Source: an uncultured Lachnospiraceae bacterium (GTDB lineage Bacteria; Bacillota; Clostridia; Lachnospirales; Lachnospiraceae). From it: 64,000 nt of DNA. The notes under the pieces are model-generated. The model was given only the letters and a program-made list of their open reading frames with translations, was not told the DNA's origin and made no database searches. Location of the stretch: positions 124,001 to 188,000 of the forward strand of contig CANRPU010000004.1 of assembly GCA_947632555.1 (NCBI GenBank). The letters are read 5' to 3'. This document shows, in pieces, positions 11,424-19,082 of this stretch (the stretch's first letter is position 1; each line of letters begins with the position of its first letter). A program made the position numbers and the translations under genes.

Positions 11424-11573
11424 CTACTTGGTTTCCTTATGCAGTGTATGAGTTTTGCAGAATCTGCAATACTTCTTGGTTTCCATCCTGTCCGGATGAG
11501 TTTTCTTATCCTTGGTAGTATTGTAATTACGCTGCTTGCATTCAGTACATGCCAATGTAATCTTTGTACGCAT
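11424..11573 (-). CDS. rpmG: 50S ribosomal protein L33
   Basis: A 49-residue L33 beginning [12 protein letters not shown]. Two cysteine pairs (C9/C12 and C36/C39) make this a zinc-binding (C+) form. The start at 11573 follows GGAGGTGGGAAA; the frame is open further upstream but that part is the leader. It is the first gene of the rpmG-secE-nusG-rplKA operon. Confidence 0.95.
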   Translation of the reverse strand: MRTKITLACTECKQRNYNTTKDKKTHPDRMETKKYCRFCKTHTLHKETK

Positions 11574-11649
11574 TTTCCCACCTCCACGCGTTCTCTGTCC
11601 TAATAAAAATAAGCATAAAAAAAAGACCTGTAACTCATCTTGCTTAGCT

Positions 11650-11678
11650 ACTATACCATATCCCCGGCCTTCCGTCAA
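11650..11678 (-). promoter_or_regulatory. Sigma-A promoter of rpmG-secE-nusG-rplKA
   Basis: Minus strand TTGACG (11673-11678), 17-base spacer, TATAGT (11650-11655), about 75 bases before rpmG. The region 11574-11898 contains no gene but holds this promoter and the divergent one at 11750-11778. Confidence 0.85.
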
Positions 11679-11749
11679 TGCTTTTCTTGTCCTGATCCGT
11701 TCTTTTTTTAAAAATTTTAAATTTTCGTTTTAAATTTCGCGCCAGACAC

Positions 11750-11778
11750 TTGTATTTCCACCCCGGAAATGTTACAAT
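11750..11778 (+). promoter_or_regulatory. Sigma-A-like promoter of the FliD-like gene
   Basis: TTGTAT (11750-11755), 17-base spacer, TACAAT (11773-11778). A second possible signal closer to the gene is GTCGATAT at 11851-11858, which resembles a sigma-D -10 element but has only a weak -35 at the right distance. Confidence 0.6.
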
Positions 11779-11898
11779 GTACACATAAAAGTAGGTTTTT
11801 ATACCCTGCCATATGGTTTCAGAGTATCTTCCTATTAAATGGATTTAATAGTCGATATACAGATACCGCGTATTTCACGGAAGAAAGGAGGGTTCTGT

Positions 11899-13197
11899 AT
11901 GAGCAATGCCATTATGAATAATATCTACAATCATTATCTCACTACTTACGCGCCCAGAAGCACCACGCAGTATGACACGCATAAGAAAAGTGAGCTTCGC
12001 GGCATTTATAATTCCATTGTTAAACTGAACAAAGAATCCCCCTGGTATCTGGATATCAACAGCGCTGCCACGCAGGAATACGCTATCAGCCTGAAGGAAA
12101 ACGCCAGACTGCTGCACAATACCATCGCATCTCTGGGCGGTCTGGACGAAGAACGGTCCCTGGCGCAGAAAGCGGCTTATTCCACCGATCCCGACAGCGT
12201 ATCCGCATCCTACATCGGCGCCGCGGGCGAAGAAAGCGACAGCGCTCCCCAGTTTGAGATCTCGGTCAACGCGCTGGCTTCTCCCCAGGAAAATATGGGC
12301 AGCTACCTTCCGGACGAACCGGTGGCTCTGGCACCCGATACCTATTCCTTTGATGTAGCCATCAATGACCTGAATTATGAATTTCAGTTCAATATCAACG
12401 CCGGAGATACCAACAGAGCCGTTCAGGAACGTCTGGTCCGGCTGATCAACAACGCGGATATCGGTATACGGGCCCATGTGGACGCGGGCAGCTCCCGCAG
12501 TTCCATCCGCCTTACTTCCACCGCCATGGGTCTGCCGGAAGGCAGGAACAGTATCTTCCATATTTCCGATGACAGGACCAGCAAGGCGGCCGGCGTAGTG
12601 GATTATCTGGGACTGAACTATATGTCCCGCCAGCCCTCCAATTCCTCTTTCCTGTTAAACGGAGAGGAACACAGCACCAGTTCCAATACCTTTACCATCG
12701 GGCAGCAGTTTGAGGTGGAGTTAAAGGCCGTAACCCCGGAGGATGCTCCTGTCACCATCGGCCTGAAAACAGATATAGAATCTCTGACGGACAATATCAA
12801 TTCCCTGATCGGAGGTTATAATACCTTTGTCAGTGCGGCCAATTCCTACCAGGAGAGCCAGACGCTGAGCAGCCGCCTTTCCAGGGAAATGGGCGCCATC
12901 GCTTACCGCTATACCGGCGGGATGGCAGATATGGGGATCCGCCTGCAGTCTGACAATACCATCTCCATTGACGAAGAACTGCTGCGTGAAACCGCCTCCG
13001 GTCCCGGAGGTCCGGCCTCCTATCAGGCGCTCAAAGGATTTGCCCACGCGCTGGTACAAAAGACCTCACAGGTTTCCTTAAACCCTATGAATTATGTTAA
13101 CCGCACTATCGTGGCCTACAAAAATCCGGGACACAATTTCCCCAGTCCCTACGCCACCAGCGCTTACAGCGGCATGATGTTCAACAGTTACTGCTAA
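11899..13197 (+). CDS. Orphan FliD-like (flagellar cap-type) protein
   Basis: A 432-residue protein. The start at 11899 is chosen for the AAAGGAGGG just before it. The second half resembles the C-terminal region of FliD: a D-IESLTDNINSLIGGYNTFV segment, then ...DMGIRLQSDNTISIDEELL, which matches the pattern GI....DG.L..D...L of flagellar cap proteins. A central stretch (YSFDVAINDLNYEFQFNINAGDTNRAVQERLVRLIN) is like flagellin-IN repeats. The usual FliD N-terminus (SGLxSGxDT) is absent and the N-terminal ~110 residues are unlike it. It is separate from the main flagellar block, which has its own fliD. The extreme C-terminus ends in Cys. Role inferred: a filament or hook-associated accessory. 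Confidence 0.6.
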   Translation: MSNAIMNNIYNHYLTTYAPRSTTQYDTHKKSELRGIYNSIVKLNKESPWYLDINSAATQEYAISLKENARLLHNTIASLGGLDEERSLAQKAAYSTDPDSVSASYIGAAGEESDSAPQFEISVNALASPQENMGSYLPDEPVALAPDTYSFDVAINDLNYEFQFNINAGDTNRAVQERLVRLINNADIGIRAHVDAGSSRSSIRLTSTAMGLPEGRNSIFHISDDRTSKAAGVVDYLGLNYMSRQPSNSSFLLNGEEHSTSSNTFTIGQQFEVELKAVTPEDAPVTIGLKTDIESLTDNINSLIGGYNTFVSAANSYQESQTLSSRLSREMGAIAYRYTGGMADMGIRLQSDNTISIDEELLRETASGPGGPASYQALKGFAHALVQKTSQVSLNPMNYVNRTIVAYKNPGHNFPSPYATSAYSGMMFNSYC

Positions 13198-13231
13198 AAA
13201 AGCACCTGACCATTGTCAGATGCTTTTTTCT
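13195..13231. terminator. Terminator after FliD-like gene
   Basis: Stem AAAGCACCTGAC / GTCAGATGCTTT around a 4-base loop, followed by a T-rich run on the + strand. The A-run on the left means it can also serve glf from the other side. Confidence 0.8.
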
Positions 13232-13259
13232 TTATCCTGCCGTCTTATAACCGCGCTTT

Positions 13260-14369
13260 CTACTGCGCCGCGGCCATTTCCAGAGCGGCCGCGATCACCT
13301 TGTCCATATCATAATAGCGGTACTGTCCCAGTCTTCCTCCAAATAAAACCCGCTTTTCGCCGGCAGCCAGCTCCGCGTATTTTTGATAGAGCGCGTTGTT
13401 GCGCTCATCGTTGACCGGATAATACGGCTCGTCCCCCCGTTTCCATTCCGCGGGATATTCTCTGGTGATCACCGTATCCGGCTGCGTTCCAAACTCAAAA
13501 TGCTTATGCTCGATGATACGGGTATAGGGAACCTGTCTTTCCGTGTAGTTTACCACCGCGTTGCCCTGATAGTTGTCGCAGCCTGCGAGCAGTTCCTCCT
13601 CAAAGCGCAGGGAACGGTACTGCAGCTCTCCGAAGCAATAATCAAAATACTCGTCTATCATGCCGGTATAGAGTACCTTATCAAAACTGTCCGCGCCTCC
13701 GCTTTCTTCCTCTTTCAGAAATTCCCGATAAGAGATCCCCAGCCTTACCGGGATCCCGTCCAGCAGTTTCTCCACAATACGGGTATAGCCGCCTTTGGGG
13801 ATCCCCTGATAGGGATCCGTGAAATAATTGTTATCGTAGACAAAGCGCAGGGGCAGCCTCTTTATGATGAAAGCGGGCAGTTCCCTGCAGTCCCTGCCCC
13901 ACTGCTTTTCGGTATAGCCCTTTATCAGCTTGGCGTATACATCCGGCCCCACCAGCGAGAGCGCCTGTTCCTCCAGATTTTGGGGCTCTCCGATCCGCAG
14001 TTCCGCGATCTGCCCGGCGATCTTCGCCTTTGCCTGCGCGGGCGTCTTTACTCCCCACAGTTCATGGAACGTGTTCATATTAAAGGGCAGATTGTACAGT
14101 TCTTCCCCATAGACCGCCACGGGGGAATTGACGTAGTGGTTAAATTCCGCGTACCGCCCCACATAGTCCCATATCCGCCTGTCGGAGGTATGGAAAATAT
14201 GGGCGCCGTATTTGTGTACCTGAATCCCGGCTTCCTCACGCGTATAAATATTGCCGGCAATATGCTCACGCCTGTCGATCACCAGACAGCGCTTTCCCCT
14301 GTCCGCCATTTCCCGTGCGAACACCGCGCCGAAAAGTCCCGCGCCTACGATCAGATAATCATATTTCAT
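13260..14369 (-). CDS. glf: UDP-galactopyranose mutase
   Basis: Converts UDP-galactopyranose to UDP-galactofuranose using reduced FAD, supplying galactofuranose for surface glycans. The 369-residue protein starts with the FAD-binding Rossmann motif VGAGLFGAVFA and the flavin-proximal HIAGN. It continues with the family block VHKYGAHIFHTSDRRIWDYV and has the ITREYP...KRGDEPYYPVND and LFGGRLGQYRYYDMD motifs. It is 24 bases downstream of an XRE-type regulator and probably co-transcribed with it. Confidence 0.95.
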   Translation of the reverse strand: MKYDYLIVGAGLFGAVFAREMADRGKRCLVIDRREHIAGNIYTREEAGIQVHKYGAHIFHTSDRRIWDYVGRYAEFNHYVNSPVAVYGEELYNLPFNMNTFHELWGVKTPAQAKAKIAGQIAELRIGEPQNLEEQALSLVGPDVYAKLIKGYTEKQWGRDCRELPAFIIKRLPLRFVYDNNYFTDPYQGIPKGGYTRIVEKLLDGIPVRLGISYREFLKEEESGGADSFDKVLYTGMIDEYFDYCFGELQYRSLRFEEELLAGCDNYQGNAVVNYTERQVPYTRIIEHKHFEFGTQPDTVITREYPAEWKRGDEPYYPVNDERNNALYQKYAELAAGEKRVLFGGRLGQYRYYDMDKVIAAALEMAAAQ

Positions 14370-14393
14370 TTGGATTTTCCTCTTTCCATGCCG

Positions 14394-14747
14394 TCAGTTC
14401 TTGCTCTTCTTTGCCTTGGCCCGGTATTTGTCAATCTGTACAAAATCGTCCATCAACTCCAGGACCTTGTCCCGTCCGTTCTGATTCAGCCTTATGTAAT
14501 ACTGCATCACGCGGTTTTCCAGAAGCTGCTCACCCAGAGAGATATCTCTTTCCAGAGAACTGAAATCCACAGGATTCAGGCTCAGTTTGTCGCACATTTT
14601 AATGACCGTGCCGTAAGCCATTCCCTCGATGCCGCGTTCCAGCGCCGTTACCAGAGTGCTGTAGGGAATTCCCAGCTCCAGCGCGAACTGCCTTACGCTT
14701 CTGTACTGCCGTAAAATCTCTTTCTTTAAAATTTCCGCCTTGCTCAT
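14394..14747 (-). CDS. XRE-like helix-turn-helix regulator
   Basis: A 117-residue protein with an N-terminal helix-turn-helix (VRQFALELGIPYSTLVTALERG, about residues 18-39) of the Cro/CI-like fold, followed by helical sequence and a lysine-rich tail. It precedes glf in the same direction. A perfect 14-bp palindrome lies between the -35 and -10 of its own promoter, which suggests autoregulation; this is inferred. The target beyond itself and glf is unknown. Confidence 0.8.
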   Translation of the reverse strand: MSKAEILKKEILRQYRSVRQFALELGIPYSTLVTALERGIEGMAYGTVIKMCDKLSLNPVDFSSLERDISLGEQLLENRVMQYYIRLNQNGRDKVLELMDDFVQIDKYRAKAKKSKN

Positions 14748-14784
14748 CTCATATCCTCCATCTTTGTTATATGTGTTAAGTTAT

Positions 14785-14813
14785 AGTGTACGATATATCG
14801 TAATTTTTTGCAA
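14785..14813 (-). promoter_or_regulatory. Promoter with embedded palindromic operator, XRE-glf operon
   Basis: Minus strand TTGCAA (14808-14813), 17-base spacer, TACACT (14785-14790). The palindrome TACGATATATCGTA occupies 14789-14802, covering the spacer and the edge of the -10. This is the classic position for a repressor operator. Confidence 0.7.
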
Positions 14814-14938
14814 GGGTGCGGAAGAAATTCATGAAAAATTAAGTTTTGGCATTTTATTTTTCAATAAATTCCACAAACTACATACAGTAAAATAGGAACG
14901 ATGACCAAAGCCGCTTTCGCGGCAGAAGGAGAAAACAG

Positions 14939-15487
14939 ATGAATAAAAGCCTGAAATTTTTTCTCGCGGCAGGAGGCATCCTGGTATCCCTCGCGGGCGC
15001 CCTGTCACATTTTGTATATGAATGGACCGGTCAAAATCAATTGGCCGGCCTTTTTGTCCCTGTAAACGAATCTATCTGGGAGCATATGAAGCTGTTCTTT
15101 TTTCCCATGCTCTTTACCGCCCTGCTGCTCACCGTTCTGATCCGGCGCAGCTATCCCCGCATTTTCACCGGAATGCTGGGCGGCCTCCTGGCCGGAACCC
15201 TGTCCATTCCCACGCTGTTCTACACCTATTCGGGGATCCTGGGCTTTTCCCTTCCCGCCGTGGATATCGGCATCTTTTATGTCAGTGTATGCGCTGGTTT
15301 TCTCACCGCGTACCGGCTGACGCTCCGGCCTTCCGCGGACTCCTTCCGGCCGCTCTTCTCCTGCCTGGCGCTTCTTCTGCTGGCAGCCTTCGTGCTGTTC
15401 AGCTACAGCGCGCCCCCGCTGGGAATCTTCGCGGAACCCCAGGCTGAAGCCGCCTGGCTAAACCTCCCTTATTGGGGAGGAATTTAG
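14939..15487 (+). CDS. DUF6512-like integral membrane protein
   Basis: A 182-residue membrane protein with about five hydrophobic segments. The early motif HFVYEWTGQN...VNESIWEHMKLFFFP (residues ~24-57) matches what I recall of the uncharacterised DUF6512 family. AGAAGGAG lies just before the ATG. A weak promoter (TTCAAT, 17 bases, TACAGT at 14860-14888) precedes it. Function unknown. The last codons overlap a hairpin at 15456-15489. Confidence 0.7.
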   Translation: MNKSLKFFLAAGGILVSLAGALSHFVYEWTGQNQLAGLFVPVNESIWEHMKLFFFPMLFTALLLTVLIRRSYPRIFTGMLGGLLAGTLSIPTLFYTYSGILGFSLPAVDIGIFYVSVCAGFLTAYRLTLRPSADSFRPLFSCLALLLLAAFVLFSYSAPPLGIFAEPQAEAAWLNLPYWGGI

Positions 15488-15489
15488 CC
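15456..15489 (+). terminator. Hairpin overlapping the end of the DUF6512-like gene
   Basis: TGGCTAAACCTCCC and GGGGAGGAATTTAGCCA form a long stem with a short loop. It includes the final ~10 codons and the stop codon. A T-rich but interrupted tract follows, so termination efficiency is uncertain. Confidence 0.45.
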
Positions 15490-15576
15490 AGATTTCTTTT
15501 CGGTTATTTCATAACGCTTCCGGCACCCTTCTTACATGCGCTTTGACGTTTTGTAAGTGATCGTACATAGAAAAAG

Positions 15577-15605
15577 TTGAATTTTGGGGAAATATGCGGT
15601 ACTAT
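15577..15605 (+). promoter_or_regulatory. Promoter of the GT2-TPR gene
   Basis: TTGAAT (15577-15582), 17-base spacer, TACTAT (15600-15605). An overlapping TATAAT at 15603 is at the less favoured 20-base spacing. Confidence 0.55.
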
Positions 15606-15636
15606 AATAGCAAATCCAGTACGGCAGGAGGAGCTC

Positions 15637-16722
15637 ATGACACCTATTTCGATCTGCGTAATCGCCAAAAATGAAGAAAAGCACATGGATGCTTTTCTTT
15701 CCGCTATCCGGGAGCATATGAAGGGTTATCCCTACGAGGTAGTCCTGGTGGACACAGGTTCCACCGACAGGACCGTGGAGATCGCGTCCAGGTACAACAC
15801 CAAAATTTTTCATTTTGACTGGATAGATGATTTCAGCGCCGCGAGAAACTACTCTCTTTCCTGCGCTTCTTTCAGCTGGGTGCTGGTGCTGGACTGCGAC
15901 GAATATCTGACCGACATAAAAACCGAATGCTTTGAGCAGATGATGAAACAATATCCCAGAGGCGTGGGAATGATCGTCCGTAAGAATCATTGCTGGAGCA
16001 ATGGCAGCGACCGCATTTTTACAGATGATGTAAACCGCTTTTTCTGCAGAAAGCATTATCATTATGAGGACATGATCCATGAACAGCTCTGCGCCAATAA
16101 CGGCCAGCCCTATGAAATGGTCAATCTTCCTGTTGCAGTGGAGCATTTCGGCTATAACGGCACGAAAGAAGAACTGGAAGCGAAGGCGCGGCGCAACAAT
16201 GAGCTGCTGTTTCGGATGCTGGAAGAGCATCCTGACGATCCCTATCTCTACTTCCAGATCGGGCAGTCCTACAATCTGATCGACGAAACCGAGAAGGCCT
16301 GCGAATACTACGCGAAGGGGCTGGAATTTGACGTGAATCCCGAACTGGAATATGTGCAGCTCATGGTACATTCCTACGGCTGCGCCCTGCTGAACTTAAA
16401 GCGTTACCAGGAAGCGCTGGCCTTTGAGAATATCTATGATGCCTTTGCCACCACCCCGGAATTTGTCTGTCTGATGGGGCAGATTTATATGAAAAACGGC
16501 ATGCTGTTAAAGGCCATGAAGGAATTTTTGAAAGCCACTACCTTTCCGGCCTGTGACATGGAGGGCGCCAATACCTTCACTCCCCTGTACAACATGGGCC
16601 GCATCAATGAAATGATGGGCGATCAGGATTCCGCCATGAAACTGTATGAAAGCTGCGGCAGCTATCCTCCGGCCCAGGAACGTCTGAAAGCGCTCCGCGG
16701 TTTACAGGATGGAAGAATCTAA
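15637..16722 (+). CDS. GT2 family glycosyltransferase with C-terminal TPR repeats
   Basis: A 361-residue protein. The start at 15637 follows GGAGGAG; an upstream in-frame ATG at 15577 lies inside the promoter. Residues 1-110 are a GT-A fold domain with VDTGSTDRT (38-46), DWIDDFSAARN (61-71) and the metal-binding DCD (86-88). The C-terminal half is helical with TPR-like repeats (YFQIGQSYNLIDETEKACEYYAKGLE and similar). Such proteins transfer sugars to proteins or lipids; the acceptor is unknown. It is monocistronic. Confidence 0.85.
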   Translation: MTPISICVIAKNEEKHMDAFLSAIREHMKGYPYEVVLVDTGSTDRTVEIASRYNTKIFHFDWIDDFSAARNYSLSCASFSWVLVLDCDEYLTDIKTECFEQMMKQYPRGVGMIVRKNHCWSNGSDRIFTDDVNRFFCRKHYHYEDMIHEQLCANNGQPYEMVNLPVAVEHFGYNGTKEELEAKARRNNELLFRMLEEHPDDPYLYFQIGQSYNLIDETEKACEYYAKGLEFDVNPELEYVQLMVHSYGCALLNLKRYQEALAFENIYDAFATTPEFVCLMGQIYMKNGMLLKAMKEFLKATTFPACDMEGANTFTPLYNMGRINEMMGDQDSAMKLYESCGSYPPAQERLKALRGLQDGRI

Positions 16723-16730
16723 AAAATAAG

Positions 16731-16759
16731 TTGACATATTTTTTAGATTTTCATATAAT
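16731..16759 (+). promoter_or_regulatory. Perfect consensus sigma-A promoter of the type III antitoxin RNA
   Basis: TTGACA (16731-16736), exactly 17 bases, TATAAT (16754-16759). The predicted start is near 16766, just before the 47-bp repeats. Constant strong transcription is what an RNA antitoxin needs. Confidence 0.9.
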
Positions 16760-16786
16760 ACTATTAACGGTAGCGATACCTTATGT

Positions 16787-16927
16787 TTCCGCCTACCGAT
16801 GGCGGATATGAAATAATAATCGGGCACAAATGCTTCCGCCTACCGATGGCGGACATGAAACAATAATCGGGTACAAATGCTTCCGCCTACCGATGGCGGA
16901 CATGAAATAATAATCGGGCACAAAAAA
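16787..16927 (+). repeat. Three tandem 47-bp repeats
   Basis: Units at 16787-16833, 16834-16880 and 16881-16927 differ at only a few positions (for example GATATG/GACATG, GGGCAC/GGGTAC). There are no unique spacers. They make up most of the antitoxin RNA. Confidence 0.95.
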
Positions 16928-16967
16928 TTTTAACGCTCTGTCTTTTGGCAGAGCGTTAAATTTTTAC
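16923..16967 (+). terminator. Terminator between antitoxin RNA and toxin gene
   Basis: Stem TTAACGCTCTG / CAGAGCGTTAA (16930-16940 with 16949-16959), flanked by A-run and T-run. It ends 18 bases before the toxin start, so toxin expression would depend on read-through, as in known type III systems. Confidence 0.9.
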
Positions 16968-16984
16968 AACAGGAGAATCCTTTC

Positions 16985-17500
16985 ATGAAATCAGGGAACT
17001 TTTTATTTATTACTGACGCTTTTTATACCAAGTATGATCCTTACGGCAGGCTAATGAAAAATAGAGGAGAAAATAACAAAAGACCTTGTTTTTACGCGTT
17101 TCAAGATAAAAAAGAACCTAATATTTTTTGGTGCGTACCTATTTCCTCTAAGGTACAAAAATATGAAAGAATCGTACAGAAAAAGATCTCGGGCCAAGTT
17201 TCCCCCAAAAGCCATAAAATACAATGTAATACCATTGTGTTCGGTAATGTTTTAGGGCAAAAAAAGGCTTTTCTCATTCAAAATATGTTTCCTGTCACCG
17301 CCGCGTATGTTTCATCTATCTATATAGACAAAAATACCAGAAATCCCGTTACGATTGATCCTGCTACCGAAAAATACATTGTGAAAAACGCGAAAAAAGT
17401 ATTAAGCATTGTCTTTCGCGGACACAGCAATATTATTTTTACCAATGCGCAAGAAATATATAAAGATCTAACCGTGCAGCTTTACCATGAGCAGCAATAA
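16985..17500 (+). CDS. cptN: Type III toxin-antitoxin toxin, CptN-like endoribonuclease
   Basis: A 171-residue protein beginning MKSGNFLFITDAFY. Motifs RPCFYAF (33-39), FWCVPISSKVQKYE (48-61) and the NTIVFGNVLG...FLIQNMFPVT block fit the CptN branch of the ToxN/AbiQ-fold toxins, small globular RNases that cleave their own antitoxin repeats and cellular or phage RNA. AGGAG precedes the ATG. Position right after a repeat RNA and terminator is decisive. It is markedly AT-richer than its neighbours, suggesting transfer. A shared hairpin at 17532 follows. Family assigned by recall of motifs and context. Confidence 0.85.
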   Translation: MKSGNFLFITDAFYTKYDPYGRLMKNRGENNKRPCFYAFQDKKEPNIFWCVPISSKVQKYERIVQKKISGQVSPKSHKIQCNTIVFGNVLGQKKAFLIQNMFPVTAAYVSSIYIDKNTRNPVTIDPATEKYIVKNAKKVLSIVFRGHSNIIFTNAQEIYKDLTVQLYHEQQ

Positions 17501-17531
17501 AAAATCATTCCCACATATATTTTTAAAAAGT

Positions 17532-17561
17532 AAAAGGGATTGGCTTTCGCCAATCCCTTTT
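17532..17561. terminator. Terminator of flagellin (and of cptN)
   Basis: A perfect 13-bp stem (17532-17544 with 17549-17561) with a 4-base loop and an A-run/T-run on opposite ends. It sits between the convergent toxin and flagellin genes. Confidence 0.85.
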
Positions 17562-17579
17562 CGGTAGTAGTCGCAATGA

Positions 17580-18404
17580 TTACTGTAATAAGGAAAGTAC
17601 ACCCTGGTTGGACTGATTAGCCTGAGCCAACATAGCCTGACCTGCCTGAGCAAGGATCTGGTTATTGGAGTACTGAACCATCTGGGTTGCCATATCCGTA
17701 TCTCTGATAGCGGATTCAGCAGAGGTGGTGTTCTCAACTACGTTGTCCAGGTTGTTGATGGTGTGCTCCAGTCTGTTCTGGATTGCACCAAGGTCGGAAC
17801 GCTGCTTGTTCAGAGTCTTGATAGCGGTCTTGATGGTAGAGATTGCGGACTTCGCAGCCACACCATCCTCACCACTTACATCCAAGCCGTTTACTCCAAG
17901 ACCACTTGCGCTCATAGCGGAAATGGTAACGGAAATCTGATTTCCAGCCGTGCCTTCCGCGCCAACCTGCAGCTCAACATCGGTAAAGCTACCATCCAGC
18001 AGCATCTTCTCATTGAAAGTAGTGGTTTCCGCTACACGGTCGATTTCATCAACCAGCGCATTAACCTCAGACTGGATGTAGTCACGATCTTCACTCTGAT
18101 TGGTGCCGTTAGCCGCTTTAACAGCCAGCTCGTTCATTCTCTGAAGCATGTCATGAACTTCGTTCAGCGCGCCTTCAGCGGTCTGTACACAGGAGATACC
18201 GTCCTGAGCGTTTGCAGAAGCCTGGGTAAGTCCTCTAATCTGACGTCTCATCTTTTCGGAAATTGCCAGCCCTGCCGCGTCATCTGCTGCACGGTTTACT
18301 TTGTAACCGGAAGATAATTTCTCGGTTGCCTTAGCCTGCGTTGCAGTGGTCAGTCCTAACATTCTGTTAGAGTTCATTGCTGTAAGATTGTGTTGTACTA
18401 CCAT
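17580..18404 (-). CDS. Flagellin
   Basis: The major filament subunit, 274 residues from [15 protein letters not shown]; the AAGGAGG before 18404 fixes this start (the frame is open upstream but that part is leader). N-terminal D0/D1 (1-140) includes [25 protein letters not shown]. The C-terminal D1/D0 (about 200-274) ends with [14 protein letters not shown]. The variable central region is short (~50 residues), so this is a minimal flagellin; Ser/Thr there could be glycan sites. Expression: a sigma-D promoter, plus a leader with a likely CsrA-binding hairpin. Confidence 0.97.
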   Translation of the reverse strand: MVVQHNLTAMNSNRMLGLTTATQAKATEKLSSGYKVNRAADDAAGLAISEKMRRQIRGLTQASANAQDGISCVQTAEGALNEVHDMLQRMNELAVKAANGTNQSEDRDYIQSEVNALVDEIDRVAETTTFNEKMLLDGSFTDVELQVGAEGTAGNQISVTISAMSASGLGVNGLDVSGEDGVAAKSAISTIKTAIKTLNKQRSDLGAIQNRLEHTINNLDNVVENTTSAESAIRDTDMATQMVQYSNNQILAQAGQAMLAQANQSNQGVLSLLQ

Positions 18405-18411
18405 AATATAT

Positions 18412-18444
18412 TCCTCCTTGAATTTAAGGTCGCTTCCCTGCGAC
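18412..18444 (-). promoter_or_regulatory. Candidate CsrA-binding sites in the flagellin leader
   Basis: On the minus strand GTCGC-AGGGAA-GCGAC (18429-18444) is a perfect 5-bp hairpin with a GGA in the loop. A second GGA is the Shine-Dalgarno itself (AAGGAGG, about 18412-18419). This two-site layout is that of CsrA control of hag in Bacillus, and csrA and fliW are encoded nearby. Confidence 0.75.
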
Positions 18445-18456
18445 TCATTTTTTGCT

Positions 18457-18498
18457 GTAACGCTTTTCACCGACCGGCCGTGTCTTCAAAAGCGTTAC
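18457..18498 (-). repeat. 11-bp inverted repeat in the flagellin 5' leader
   Basis: GTAACGCTTTT (18457-18467) is the exact reverse complement of AAAAGCGTTAC (18488-18498); the 20-base loop contains a GACCGGCC segment. Lying wholly in the leader RNA, it should form a stable stem that may protect or regulate the flagellin mRNA. Confidence 0.7.
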
Positions 18499-18536
18499 GT
18501 TAGTTTGTAAGTAAGTATTTGCTTTACTTGTAATAT

Positions 18537-18563
18537 ATATCGGAGCAAAAGCAAATTACTTTA
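18537..18563 (-). promoter_or_regulatory. Sigma-D (sigma-28) promoter of flagellin
   Basis: Minus strand TAAA (18560-18563), 15 bases, TCCGATAT (18537-18544), close to the TAAA-N15-GCCGATAT consensus. Confidence 0.85.
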
Positions 18564-18605
18564 TACCTGATTTTAAAAAATCTGAAAAAAATTTTTGACC
18601 CTGTT

Positions 18606-19082
18606 TTACTGCTTGCTGTCCAAAAACTGAGGAGGCAGCGCTTCGGTGTTGCTCATGTTCTTATAATAGTCATAAGCTGCCTTGGAGGCCATCCTGCCCG
18701 TCCGCATCCTGCTGCGCTCATTGGTAAAATAGCGCTGCAGCGCTTCTTTGTTCCTGGCTTCCTGTGCCTGGATGGACACGCTCTTCGCCGTCACTTCCCT
18801 GATCAGCTGCTGCAGACGCGCTATCCGGTCCCGGTATGCCTCCCGTCCCTGAGCCAGCTGCTCCTTGATCCTCTGGTACAGTGTTTCAAAGCCTTCATCC
18901 ATCCGGCTCAGCTTCTGGATCAGCTCATCCTTTTTGTCCACGCAGGCGTCAAATTCCTCCAACGACATGGATTCCTGCTTTAACAGTTCCTCCTGCCTGC
19001 CGCTGTACCTGGCAACCTCGTCCAGTATTTCGGACTTCTGTTTCAGGCTCTCCTCCAGAACATCCAGATAGTTCTCTATCAT
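18606..19082 (-). CDS. FliT-like flagellar export chaperone
   Basis: A 158-residue, almost entirely helical, charged protein (MIENYLDVLEESLKQKSEIL...). Its start overlaps the end of fliS by 4 bases, the place where FliT-type chaperones usually occur. It has heptad-like patterns over residues 1-120 but little sequence identity to well-known FliT. Expected role from context: chaperone for FliD or a related late export substrate. An alternative is another FlgN-like chaperone. Confidence 0.6.
   Translation of the reverse strand: MIENYLDVLEESLKQKSEILDEVARYSGRQEELLKQESMSLEEFDACVDKKDELIQKLSRMDEGFETLYQRIKEQLAQGREAYRDRIARLQQLIREVTAKSVSIQAQEARNKEALQRYFTNERSRMRTGRMASKAAYDYYKNMSNTEALPPQFLDSKQ

Larger units (their letters stand above)
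16766..16970 (+). ncRNA. cptI: Type III antitoxin RNA (CptI-like), three pseudoknot repeats
   Basis: Three head-to-tail 47-base units start at 16787, 16834 and 16881. In each, CCGCC pairs with GGCGG around the loop TACCGAT. The loop bases CCGAT are complementary to ATCGG 13-14 bases downstream, so every unit can form an H-type pseudoknot. A strong terminator follows, then the toxin gene. Known biology: type III antitoxins are repeat RNAs cut by and bound to their toxin; 45-48-base units fit the CptIN family better than ToxI (36 bases). The family assignment is from memory of the architecture and not a search. Confidence 0.85.

Noticed and set aside
16787..16927. 47-bp tandem repeats considered as a CRISPR array
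   Set aside because: The repeats abut directly with no spacers, there are only three, and no cas gene is nearby; they fit a type III antitoxin RNA.
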